Shown here piece after piece: positions 28,924-37,461 of a stretch of DNA of 64,000 nt. This DNA comes from an uncultured Neglectibacter sp. Its GTDB lineage: Bacteria > Bacillota > Clostridia > Oscillospirales > Acutalibacteraceae. The stretch is from positions 124,001-188,000 of the forward strand of contig CAJFSY010000006.1 in NCBI GenBank assembly GCA_904419785.1, given 5' to 3'. Made by a program: the position numbers and the translations under genes. Position 1 is the first letter of the stretch. The number at the start of each line of letters is the position of its first letter. The notes beneath the pieces were generated by a model. That model did no database searches. It was given only the letters and a program-made list of their open reading frames with translations, and had not been told where the DNA came from.

Positions 28924-29784
28924 ATGGCACAACGCAAGGTGATTCTCAGCGCAGACAGCACATGCGACCTGGGCGAAGAACTGAAAGCCCGTTACGATGT
29001 GCAGTATTATCCTTTTCATGTCATTTTGGAAGGGAAGGATTATCAGGATAATGTAGACATCCACATTGAGGATATCTTCCGGGCCTACTACGACCGCAAA
29101 GCCCTGCCCCGCACAGCGGCCATTAACGTGGAGGAATACGTGGAGTATTTTCGCCCCTGGGTGGACCAGGGGTTCGACGTGCTCCACTTCTGCCTGGGCG
29201 GCGCCCTTTCCAGCGCCCAGCGCAACTGCGTGCTGGCGGCCCGGGAACTGGGCGGTCATGTGTTCCCCATCGATAGCTGCAATCTTTCCACAGGCATCAG
29301 CTTGCAGATCATCGAAGCGGGAGAGCGCATCCGGGCAGGCATGTCTGCGGCAGAGATTGCCCAGGCCATGAAAGAGATCATTCCGCACTGCCACGCCAGC
29401 TTCATCCTGGACACTTTGGAATTTATGCGGGCAGGTGGAAGATGCTCCACCATCGCAGCGGTAGGCGCCAACCTGCTGGCTTTAAAGCCCTGCATCGAAG
29501 TGGACAATTCCGACGGCTCCATGCATGTGGGCAAAAAATACCGGGGAAACCTGAAAAAAGTTTTGCCCCAATATGTGCGGGACAAACTGACACAGTATGA
29601 CCGTGTCAAGCGGGACCATCTGTTTATCACGTATTCTTCCATCGACCCCAGCTATGTGGAACTGGTGCGTCAAGCTGTACTGGATGTAATGGACTTCAAA
29701 GAGATCCATGTGACCACTGCCAGCTGTACCATCGCTTCCCATTGCGGGCCCAACACCCTGGGCATCCTGTTTGAGACGGAATGA
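28924..29784 (+). CDS. DegV family fatty-acid-binding protein
   Basis: ILSADSTCDLGEELKARYDVQYYPFHVIL; DVLHFCLGGALSSAQRNCVLAARE. Confidence 0.92.
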   Translation: MAQRKVILSADSTCDLGEELKARYDVQYYPFHVILEGKDYQDNVDIHIEDIFRAYYDRKALPRTAAINVEEYVEYFRPWVDQGFDVLHFCLGGALSSAQRNCVLAARELGGHVFPIDSCNLSTGISLQIIEAGERIRAGMSAAEIAQAMKEIIPHCHASFILDTLEFMRAGGRCSTIAAVGANLLALKPCIEVDNSDGSMHVGKKYRGNLKKVLPQYVRDKLTQYDRVKRDHLFITYSSIDPSYVELVRQAVLDVMDFKEIHVTTASCTIASHCGPNTLGILFETE

Positions 29785-29802
29785 CCCTGTCCCCGCAGCT
29801 TT

Positions 29803-29836
29803 CCGGCCGCCCTTTCCCAGGACGGCCGGTTTTTTA
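29803..29836 (+). terminator. Rho-independent terminator after degV
   Basis: CCGGCCG...CGGCCGG then TTTTTT. Confidence 0.85.
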
Positions 29837-30032
29837 CGCCAATGCCCCAGGAAAAACAGGGGAAACCCATTGGGCTTTCCCCGCGCTTTTTACTCAAAAC
29901 GCCGAAATTGAAAAAAATATCTACAAAATTTCAAAACCCCATTGCGCTTTTAAAGCCCGTTGTGTCATAATGATATTTGTTTCTTTTCCGGGAGTTTTCC
30001 CGAGGAATCCCATTTTTCGGAGGTGCTTCGTT

Positions 30033-31370
30033 TTGACCAAGGATATGACCGTTGGTTCGCCTATGAAGCTGGTTTTTAATTTTGCCATTCCCCTCATGTT
30101 TGGCAATCTTTTTCAGCAATTTTACGCTATGGTAGATACGATTATCGTGGGCCGGTTCTTAGGCACGGGACCTTTGGCCGCCGTAGGCTCCACCGGTTCC
30201 ATCAACTTTTTGATCTTGGGCTTCTGCCTTGGCACCTGCGCGGGATTCACCATCCCAGTGGCACAAACCTTCGGCTCTAAAGATATTCGAGATTTGAAAC
30301 GCTTTGTGGGCAATATCGTATGGCTGGCGGCTGGGTTTTCCCTGGTCTTTACCGTAGCCACAGTGGTCTTGTGCCGGCCCATTCTGCAATGGATGCACAC
30401 CCCCGCCGACATCATCGACGACGCTTACAATTACATAGTCGTGATTTTCCTGGGCATTCCCACTATCGTGCTCTATAACGTGCTGGCCAGCCTTTTGCGC
30501 GCATTGGGCGACAGCCGCACGCCTGTGGTGTTTTTGGTGGTGGCTTCGCTGCTGAATATCGGATTAGACCTGTTTTTGATTCTGGTGATTCCTTTGGGGG
30601 TAGCCGGCGCCGCCTGGGCCACTGTGATCTCCCAAGGTATTTCCGGCCTGGCCTGCCTTGCCTTTATCTGGAAGAAGTTCCCCCTGCTGCACATCTCACG
30701 TGACGATTTGGTGCCCCGCAAGCGCTATATGAAGCGGCTTTTAGGCATGGGCGTGCCCATGGGGCTTCAAAGTTCCATTACCGCTATTGGCAGCATCTTG
30801 CTGCAAACCTCTGTAAATGGCCTGGGCTCTGTGGTGGTGGCTTCCGTTACCGCAGCCAGCAAACTGTATCAGCTGTTTGGCTGCGTTTTCGACGCTTTGG
30901 GCGTGTCAATGTCCACTTATGGCGGCCAGAATATCGGCGCCCGCCGGGGAGACCGTATTTTCGCCGGTCTGCGTTCCGGCATGATTATTGGCAGTGTGTA
31001 TTCTGTGGTAGCTTTAGTGGTCATTATATTCTTTGGCAGGCCCATGGTTCAGCTCTTCGTGGACAGCAATGAAACAGCCATCATTGACCAGGCATATCAG
31101 TTTATGGTGATTCAAACAGCGTTTTTCATTCCCTTAGCAGGAGTAAACGTTATCCGCCTGCTGATTCAGGGCATGGGCTACAGCAAACTGGCTGTATTTG
31201 CCGGCGCTTTTGAAATGATCGCCCGAGGCAGCTTTGGTTTGTTCCTGGTGCCGACATTCGGTTTTACTATGGCCTGCTTTGCCAGCCCGGCCGCTTGGGT
31301 ACTGGCAGACGCCTTTTTGATTCCTGCTTATTGCAGAGTGATGAAGCACGTAAAACAGTATGGTTACTAA
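30033..31370 (+). CDS. MATE family efflux transporter
   Basis: PLMFGNLFQQFYAMVDTIIVGRFLGTGPLAAVGSTGSI; start TTG 30033 with GGAGGT RBS. Confidence 0.92.
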   Translation: MTKDMTVGSPMKLVFNFAIPLMFGNLFQQFYAMVDTIIVGRFLGTGPLAAVGSTGSINFLILGFCLGTCAGFTIPVAQTFGSKDIRDLKRFVGNIVWLAAGFSLVFTVATVVLCRPILQWMHTPADIIDDAYNYIVVIFLGIPTIVLYNVLASLLRALGDSRTPVVFLVVASLLNIGLDLFLILVIPLGVAGAAWATVISQGISGLACLAFIWKKFPLLHISRDDLVPRKRYMKRLLGMGVPMGLQSSITAIGSILLQTSVNGLGSVVVASVTAASKLYQLFGCVFDALGVSMSTYGGQNIGARRGDRIFAGLRSGMIIGSVYSVVALVVIIFFGRPMVQLFVDSNETAIIDQAYQFMVIQTAFFIPLAGVNVIRLLIQGMGYSKLAVFAGAFEMIARGSFGLFLVPTFGFTMACFASPAAWVLADAFLIPAYCRVMKHVKQYGY

Positions 31371-31384
31371 ACAAAGCTTCATAT

Positions 31385-31446
31385 AAAAAGCTCCTGGTTT
31401 TTGAAAGGCAGCCTTTCGCCGCTTTCCAAAAACCGGGAGCTTTTTA
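31385..31446. terminator. Bidirectional terminator
   Basis: AAAAAGCTCCTGGTTTTTGAAAGG...CCTTTC..CCAAAAACCGGGAGCTTTTT. Confidence 0.85.
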
Positions 31447-31466
31447 CTTTTTCAGTTTCATACCTT

Positions 31467-31934
31467 TCAGGGAGCTTTGCCTCCCGGCCCATCCTGAGCG
31501 CTTTGGCTGACTAACCGGTAAATATCGCTCAATTCCATGGGATGATAATAGTAATATCCTTGTATGAGGTCGCAGCCCGTGTTTAAGATTACCTGGTTTT
31601 GTTCCTCATACTCCACGCCTTCGACACACACAGTTTTTCCAAACTGATGGCAAGCAAAACTATCTTTTATCAAAAACCGTTTATTCAGCACAGGATTGCT
31701 GTGGGTCCAAGACAAGAACTCTCCGGGCCGAAGCTGCTGGTTGTTGCAGAAAGCACAGGGCGCGTCGCAACCTTGAAGCACTTGGTAACACATTTTCCCC
31801 ACATACTCTTCCTGTGTGCTATATCCCAAAGCGTCACGCAGCCGCTGATTCATATAGACTATCTGGTGTGTTTCGATATCAGACACATAGACCATTTCGT
31901 CCAGCTTCTCGAAGAACTCCCATATTTTTTCCAT
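31467..31934 (-). CDS. PAS domain fused in frame to C-terminal remnant of an EAL domain (likely decayed c-di-GMP phosphodiesterase)
   Basis: PAS core VYVSDIETHQIVYMNQRLRDALGY, CDAPCAFCNNQQLRPGEF; then VCVEGVEYEEQNQVILNTGCDLIQGYYYYHPM matching the EAL C-terminus. Confidence 0.75.
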   Translation of the reverse strand: MEKIWEFFEKLDEMVYVSDIETHQIVYMNQRLRDALGYSTQEEYVGKMCYQVLQGCDAPCAFCNNQQLRPGEFLSWTHSNPVLNKRFLIKDSFACHQFGKTVCVEGVEYEEQNQVILNTGCDLIQGYYYYHPMELSDIYRLVSQSAQDGPGGKAP

Positions 31935-32075
31935 GGACTACCCTCTTTCCTTATGCCATCATGGGCAGATTATACCGTAACCCTATCTAACAAATCAAGC
32001 AAATTGTGTATAGGCATTCCATGTTCTTGTGTTCTATCCTGTTTCCCCAAGGCAGGCTTGGACGGAAAAACACAA

Positions 32076-32113
32076 AAACGCCGGGAGAACTCTCCCGGCG
32101 CATTTTATTAAAA
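32076..32113 (-). terminator. Rho-independent terminator downstream of pgm
   Basis: GCGCCGGGAGA-GTT-CTCCCGGCG followed by TTTTTG on the minus strand. Confidence 0.88.
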
Positions 32114-32155
32114 TTTATTCACAAACCGAAACTATCGGCGCGCAAAACCGGGAAC

Positions 32156-33853
32156 TCAAATTCCCAGCAAAGCGGGAGCGGCTTTCTCCATCTTGGCGAT
32201 CTCCTCCAAAGAAGCCGCCATAGTTGCGCCCTTGCCGGAAAGATAGATTTTGATCTTCGGCTCGGTGCCAGAAGGCCGTACGATCAGCTTGCAGCCGTTC
32301 TCCATCCGGTATTCCAGCACATTGGACTTGGGCAGGTCGATGGTACCTTCTTTGTCCCCATAAGATACGGATTCCAGGTAGTCGCTGCGTCCCACCACTT
32401 TAGAGCCGGCAATCTCCGCAGGGGGATTCTGCCGCAGGGTGGTCATGATGTTCTGCATGGTCTTCATGCCATCCTCGCCCTCAAAGGCGAAGTTCAGCGT
32501 GGCGTTCTGATAATAGCCGTATTTCTCATACAGCTCGTTCATCACGTCCACCAAAGTCTTGCCCTGGCGCTTGTAATAAGAAGCCATCTGGCAAATGAGC
32601 ATACTGCCGTCCACAGCGTCCTTATCCCGCACATATCCGCCGGACAAGTAGCCATAGCTCTCTTCAAAGCCCAGCAGGAAGCTGTCGGCGTTGCCCTCTT
32701 TGGCTTCCAGTTCGGCAATGATGTCGCCGATGTATTTAAAGCCGGTCAGGCAGCGGCGCATCTCCACGCCGTAATCTTTGGCGATGGGGTCCACCATATC
32801 CGTGCTGACGATGGTCGTCACCGCCACAGGATGGGCCGGAAGCTTGCCTTGCTCCTGCTTTACCTTGGCGATAAAGTTCAGAAGCAGGATACCGACCTCG
32901 TTGCCGGTCATCAATACATACTCGCCCTTCTGGTTCACGGCGATGCCCACCCGGTCGCTGTCGGGGTCTGTGGCCAGCAGCAGGTCGGGCTGCACCTTCT
33001 CGCACAGCTCCAAGCCCTTCTGCAAAGCCTCCCGGAACTCGGGGTTGGGATAGGGGCAGGTGGGGAAATTGCCGTCAGGCTCGCTCTGCTCAGGAACAAT
33101 GGCGACATCCTTGATGCCGATGCGGTCCAGGATGCGGGTAACGCACATCTTGCCCGCGCCGTTCAAGGGGGTATACACCAGCTTCAAGTTGCTGGCGTCG
33201 TCGATCAGGCTCTCCTTATACACATCGTCCAGGAAAGCGTTTACAGTCTCTTCTCCTATGTATTCGATCAGACCCTGCTTCACGCCTTCTTCAAAGTCCA
33301 TCTTCTTCACGTCCGCGAAGATATCCAGCGCGTTGATCTCATACATGATGCCGTCGGCCATATCCGAGGTGACCTGGCAGCCGTCGCTGCCGTAAGCCTT
33401 ATAGCCGTTATACTTGGCGGGATTGTGGCTGGCAGTGACGCAAATGCCCGCGTCGCACTTCAAATGCCGCACGGCGTAAGAAAGGGCAGGGGTGGGCATC
33501 AGCTGGGGATAGATATACGCTTTAATGCCGTTGGCGGCCAGCACCGCCGCGGACTGCTGGGCAAACAGCACGCCTTTGTTGCGGCTGTCGTGGGCAATGG
33601 CCACAGACTGGGGTTTGCCCTGGGCGTGCTTTAAAAGGTAATTGGAGAGGCCCTGGGTGGCCTTGCGCACGGTATACACGTTCATACGGTTGGTGCCTGC
33701 GCCGATAACGCCCCGCAGGCCGCCGGTACCGAATTCCAAATCGCGATAGAAGCGGTCATTAATTTCTTCGGGCTGCCCCTGAATGGAGCTCAATTCTTTT
33801 GTAAGATCCTCATCGTCCAGTGGCTGCTGAAGCCATCTTTCATACTCTGTCAT
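32156..33853 (-). CDS. Phosphoglucomutase/phosphomannomutase
   Basis: GICVTASHNPAKYNGYKAYGSDGCQ, ATDPDSDRVGIAV, RPSGTEPKIKIYL. Confidence 0.95.
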   Translation of the reverse strand: MTEYERWLQQPLDDEDLTKELSSIQGQPEEINDRFYRDLEFGTGGLRGVIGAGTNRMNVYTVRKATQGLSNYLLKHAQGKPQSVAIAHDSRNKGVLFAQQSAAVLAANGIKAYIYPQLMPTPALSYAVRHLKCDAGICVTASHNPAKYNGYKAYGSDGCQVTSDMADGIMYEINALDIFADVKKMDFEEGVKQGLIEYIGEETVNAFLDDVYKESLIDDASNLKLVYTPLNGAGKMCVTRILDRIGIKDVAIVPEQSEPDGNFPTCPYPNPEFREALQKGLELCEKVQPDLLLATDPDSDRVGIAVNQKGEYVLMTGNEVGILLLNFIAKVKQEQGKLPAHPVAVTTIVSTDMVDPIAKDYGVEMRRCLTGFKYIGDIIAELEAKEGNADSFLLGFEESYGYLSGGYVRDKDAVDGSMLICQMASYYKRQGKTLVDVMNELYEKYGYYQNATLNFAFEGEDGMKTMQNIMTTLRQNPPAEIAGSKVVGRSDYLESVSYGDKEGTIDLPKSNVLEYRMENGCKLIVRPSGTEPKIKIYLSGKGATMAASLEEIAKMEKAAPALLGI

Positions 33854-33965
33854 GTGAAACCTTCCCTTCTTTTCTGTACGCCGGCGGCGTCAGATATATT
33901 GCTTAGATTTCTAAAATTAAGATTACCATTTTTTGTAATGCATGTCAACTCGAAACAGGTCGGCT

Positions 33966-34433
33966 TTACGGAAGTTTCACAACATTGGTCACGATGCCCT
34001 GGGGGGTGATATCCAGGGTGCCGTAGGTGGCTTCCCAGCCGTTTAAGCTGCCAGGGTTCATCATGTAGAGGCCGTCCTCATAATCGGTATAGGCGTTGTG
34101 GGTGTGGCCGTGGAGCAGCACCTGGGCGCCCCGCTCCCGGGCCGCGCACACAATGGTATATCTGCCGGACTTGACACCATACAAATGGCCATGGGTATAG
34201 AAGATCTTTACGCCTTCGGCGGTAAAATCCCCTACCGGCGGCAAAGTAGAGCCGAAATCGCAGTTGCCCCGCACCGCCAAAAACATTTTTTCCGGAAAAG
34301 CGCGTTTGGCCCGGGCCATTTCTTCCTCCCCATCTCCCAAATGGATGACCACCTCCGCCTTAGGCTGAGCCAGTATGGCCCGGCGCAGGTTGCCGTCGTT
34401 TCCGTGGCTGTCTGATACCACTAAAATGCGCAT
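33966..34433 (-). CDS. YfcE/MJ0936-family metallophosphoesterase
   Basis: ILVVSDSHGNDGNL, VIHLGDGEEEM, VRGNCD, FYTHGHLYGVK, LLHGHTHNAY. Confidence 0.92.
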   Translation of the reverse strand: MRILVVSDSHGNDGNLRRAILAQPKAEVVIHLGDGEEEMARAKRAFPEKMFLAVRGNCDFGSTLPPVGDFTAEGVKIFYTHGHLYGVKSGRYTIVCAARERGAQVLLHGHTHNAYTDYEDGLYMMNPGSLNGWEATYGTLDITPQGIVTNVVKLP

Positions 34434-34555
34434 AACCCCTCGATCCTTTCTTTTTATACAATCTCTTCCCTGTCATTCTTTTCCCCCTGGCGCATACTAT
34501 AGATTGGTACGGTTTTGTGACCGGCCATCCTACGTGAAAGGGGGGAATCACGGGA

Positions 34556-34807
34556 ATGAGCCAAACACCCGATAAAAACCAACTGGAAGCCCTGCTGAAA
34601 CTGACCGCCCAGCGCATGGGCACCACGCCCCAGGCACTGATGGAAGCCGCCCAGCGGGGGGATTTCTCCAACATTTTGGGCAACGCGGGCTCCCAAGAGA
34701 ACGCCGCGTTGAAAAAAGTGCTCTCCGACCCAGAGGCGGCGAAAAAACTGCTTTCCACGCCCCAGGCGCAAAAGCTGTTCCAGCTTTTTGGCAATCAAGG
34801 CAAATAG
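34556..34807 (+). CDS. Small protein of unknown function (LSDP motif)
   Basis: 83-aa ORF with GGGGGAATCACGGGA upstream; co-oriented with the next two small ORFs. Confidence 0.75.
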   Translation: MSQTPDKNQLEALLKLTAQRMGTTPQALMEAAQRGDFSNILGNAGSQENAALKKVLSDPEAAKKLLSTPQAQKLFQLFGNQGK

Positions 34808-34840
34808 ACCCGGGCCGCCGGGAAAGAAAGGAGCGCCTCC

Positions 34841-35278
34841 ATGGACGATTTAAACCAACAGATTCAAAACATCCTCTCCGACCCACAGGCCATGGGGCAG
34901 CTGCAAGGGCTGCTGCGCTCTTTGGGCGGCGGCCAAGGGGATAACCAGCCCCAGGCCACCCCGGCTTCCTCCGGCCCGGACCTTTCTTCCCTGCTGGGGG
35001 CTTTGGGCGGCGGAGCTCCGCAGCCTGCCCAGAACGAAAGCTCCCTGGCGGGAGTATCGCCCCAGGCGCTCTCTATGATGACACGCCTGATGCCCCTTTT
35101 AAGCCAGGCAAACCGGGAAGATGACGCCACCCGCCTGCTGCGGGCACTGCGCCCCCTGCTGGGGGAACAGCGGCAGAAAAAGGTGGACGAAGCCATTCAG
35201 ATCTTACAAATGCTGCGTCTGCTGCCCCTGCTGAAAGAAAGCGGCGTATTTTCCGGACTGTTGTCGGGGCTGCTGTAG
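34841..35278 (+). CDS. Small helical protein of unknown function
   Basis: 145 aa, AAAGGAG RBS; QNILSDPQAMGQLQGLL N-terminus and LLRALRPLLGEQRQKKVDEAIQILQMLRLLPLL C-terminus. Confidence 0.8.
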   Translation: MDDLNQQIQNILSDPQAMGQLQGLLRSLGGGQGDNQPQATPASSGPDLSSLLGALGGGAPQPAQNESSLAGVSPQALSMMTRLMPLLSQANREDDATRLLRALRPLLGEQRQKKVDEAIQILQMLRLLPLLKESGVFSGLLSGLL

Positions 35279-35293
35279 AAAGGGGGCGAACGC

Positions 35294-35611
35294 ATGGCTG
35301 ACCTGGACATGAACATGAACAAGCTGCGGGAGGAAGCAGCCCGCCGGGCACGGGAAATGCAGGCACGGGCCCATATCCCGCCGCCGCGCAAGACGAAAGA
35401 GCCCCCTTCCCAGCAGCCCAGCCGGGAACTTCCCCAGGAAGAAACCGCTCCCAAGGCGGTTTGCCCATCGGCGGCCCAAGAGGAAAACGGCGTATTGGGC
35501 GCTTTTTTCCAAGATAAAGAGCGCACCATCATTTTAGCGCTGCTGCTTCTGCTCAGCGGGGACAAAGAAAACCATGAATTACTGTTCGCTTTAATGTTCC
35601 TGCTGATGTGA
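35294..35611 (+). CDS. Small protein with hydrophobic C-terminus, unknown function
   Basis: 105 aa; DKERTIILALLLLLSGDKENHELLFALMFLLM; AAAGGGGG upstream. Confidence 0.78.
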   Translation: MADLDMNMNKLREEAARRAREMQARAHIPPPRKTKEPPSQQPSRELPQEETAPKAVCPSAAQEENGVLGAFFQDKERTIILALLLLLSGDKENHELLFALMFLLM

Positions 35612-35624
35612 AGATCAACTTTCA

Positions 35625-35664
35625 AGGGCCAACGCGCCGCGGAAATGGCGGGCGCTGGCCCTAT
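35625..35664 (+). terminator. Terminator after small-protein cluster
   Basis: AGGGCCAACGC...GCGCTGGCCCT then ATTTTT. Confidence 0.65.
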
Positions 35665-35683
35665 TTTTATGGAAAATCCGGCC

Positions 35684-36922
35684 TCACCGTACCTGGCCGC
35701 ATCCCTCGATCAAAAACTTATAAGAGGTGAGCTGCTCTAACCCCATAGGGCCCCGGGCGTGAAGTTTCTGGGTAGAGATGCCGATCTCTGCCCCCAGGCC
35801 GAACTGGCCTCCATCGGTGAACCGGGTGGAAGCATTGACATACACAGCGGCGCTGTCCACCTCGTTTAAAAACCGCTGGGCGTTGGCGTAATTTTCCGTG
35901 ACGATGCACTCGCTGTGGCCTGTGGAATACCGGGCGATATGTTCCAGCGCCTGATCCAGGGAATCCACCACCCGCACCGCCAAGATGTAGTCCAGGTATT
36001 CCGTTTCCCAATCGGCTTCCTCAGCGGCCTTGATACCGGGCAGGATAGCCTGGGCGCGCTCACAGCCCCGCAGCTCCACCTGTTTTTCATCCAGCCTGGC
36101 CTTGATGGCCGGCAGGGCTTTTTCCGCTATATCCTGGTGGACCAGCAAGGTCTCCATGGCGTTGCACACCGAAGGCCGGGAAGTCTTGGCGTTATAGACG
36201 ATGTCCGCCGCCATGGCCACCTGGGCGGAAGCGTCCACATACACATGGCAGTTGCCCACGCCGGTCTCGATCACCGGCACCCGGGCGTTTTCCTTCACCG
36301 ACCGGATCAACCCTGCCCCGCCACGGGGGATGAGCACATCCAGATAATCCGTCAGGGCCATCAGCTCTTGGGCGGACTGGCGGCTGGTATCCTCCACCAG
36401 CTGGACACAGTCGGCAGAAAGCCCGGCTTCCCGCAAAGCGTCCCGCAGGATAACCGTCACCGCCAGGTTGGAGCGGAAAGCCTCCTTGCCGCCCCGCAAG
36501 ATCACCGCATTGCCCGCTTTCAGGCACAGTGCCGCGGCGTCGCTGGTAACGTTGGGACGGGCCTCATAGATGATGCCGATAACCCCCAGGGGCACAGCTA
36601 CTTTTTGAATCTTCAAACCGTTGGGCAAAACCCCCCCGGACAAGACTTTCCCTACAGGATCGGCGGCTTTGGCCACGTCCTCCACAGCTTTCGCCATATC
36701 CCGGATTCTGTCCTCCGTCAAAGCCAGCCGGTCTAAGAGCGCCTGGGACATGCCCTGCTCTTTTCCGGTCTGCACATCCAGGACGTTGGCGGCCAGCAGC
36801 TCCTCCCGGCGGTTCCACAGGGCTTCCCCAGCGTGGAGCAGGGCCTTTTCCTTCCGGTTCCCGGCAGATGCCAGTTCCCGGGCGGCTGCTTTGGCCCGTT
36901 TGCCCATCTCTTCCAAAGTCAT
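35684..36922 (-). CDS. proA: Glutamate-5-semialdehyde dehydrogenase
   Basis: VAVPLGVIGIIYEARPNVTSDAAALCLKAGNAVILRGGKEA; VNASTRFTDGGQFGLGAEIGISTQKLHARGPMGLEQLTSYK. Confidence 0.96.
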   Translation of the reverse strand: MTLEEMGKRAKAAARELASAGNRKEKALLHAGEALWNRREELLAANVLDVQTGKEQGMSQALLDRLALTEDRIRDMAKAVEDVAKAADPVGKVLSGGVLPNGLKIQKVAVPLGVIGIIYEARPNVTSDAAALCLKAGNAVILRGGKEAFRSNLAVTVILRDALREAGLSADCVQLVEDTSRQSAQELMALTDYLDVLIPRGGAGLIRSVKENARVPVIETGVGNCHVYVDASAQVAMAADIVYNAKTSRPSVCNAMETLLVHQDIAEKALPAIKARLDEKQVELRGCERAQAILPGIKAAEEADWETEYLDYILAVRVVDSLDQALEHIARYSTGHSECIVTENYANAQRFLNEVDSAAVYVNASTRFTDGGQFGLGAEIGISTQKLHARGPMGLEQLTSYKFLIEGCGQVR

Positions 36923-36971
36923 ACCTTTCCTCCTTCCACCGGCTTTCTTACTAGAAAGCCGTCCAAAACCT

Positions 36972-37452
36972 CCTACCTTTCTTTCGAGAAAGGTAGGCCA
37001 AAGAACTTCACGTCGCGGAGGCGTGCGCTACGCTTACTCCCAGCGCTGGGATTTGTGGACGCGCTGTCCGCGGGGTCTGACAGCATGGTAGGCCAAAGAA
37101 CTTCACGTCGCGGGGGCGTGCGCTACGCTTACTCCCAGCGCTGGGATTTGTGGGCGCGCTGTCCGCGGGGTCTGATAGCATGGGACTCCTATCCTCGCGA
37201 AAAATAGGCCAAAGAACTTTATGCCGCGGAGGCGTACGCTGACGCGCTACACAGCCTGAGCAAAGCGAGCGGCCCATGGCGCGAATTGCCTAGGGTATAA
37301 CCCCCGGCGCGGATGTGCGCTGATGTCCAGAACAGTGCGGGCGTATGCCCGCCGCCCATGGCGCGAATTGCCTGAGGTATAACCCCCGGCGCGGACGTGC
37401 GCTGATGTCCAGAACAGCGCGGGCGTATGCCCGCCGCCCATGGCGCGAATTG
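36972..37452 (-). repeat. Modular intergenic repeat element, copy 2 (internally expanded)
   Basis: CCTACCTTTCT-TTCG-AGAAAGGTAGG palindrome, units starting taggccaaagaact at 36994, 37089, 37205, and an 82-bp tandem unit starting cccatggcgcgaattg at 37273, 37355, 37437. Confidence 0.88.
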
Positions 37453-37461
37453 GGTCCAGCG

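Noticed and set aside
32006-33634. 542-aa plus-strand ORF opposite phosphoglucomutase
   Set aside because: Antisense artefact; pgm motifs are clear on the minus strand.
36941-36960. Extra hairpin GGCTTTCTTA-CTAGAAAGCC upstream of proA considered as a separate repeat
   Set aside because: Only a single occurrence recognised; too short to claim as a family on its own.
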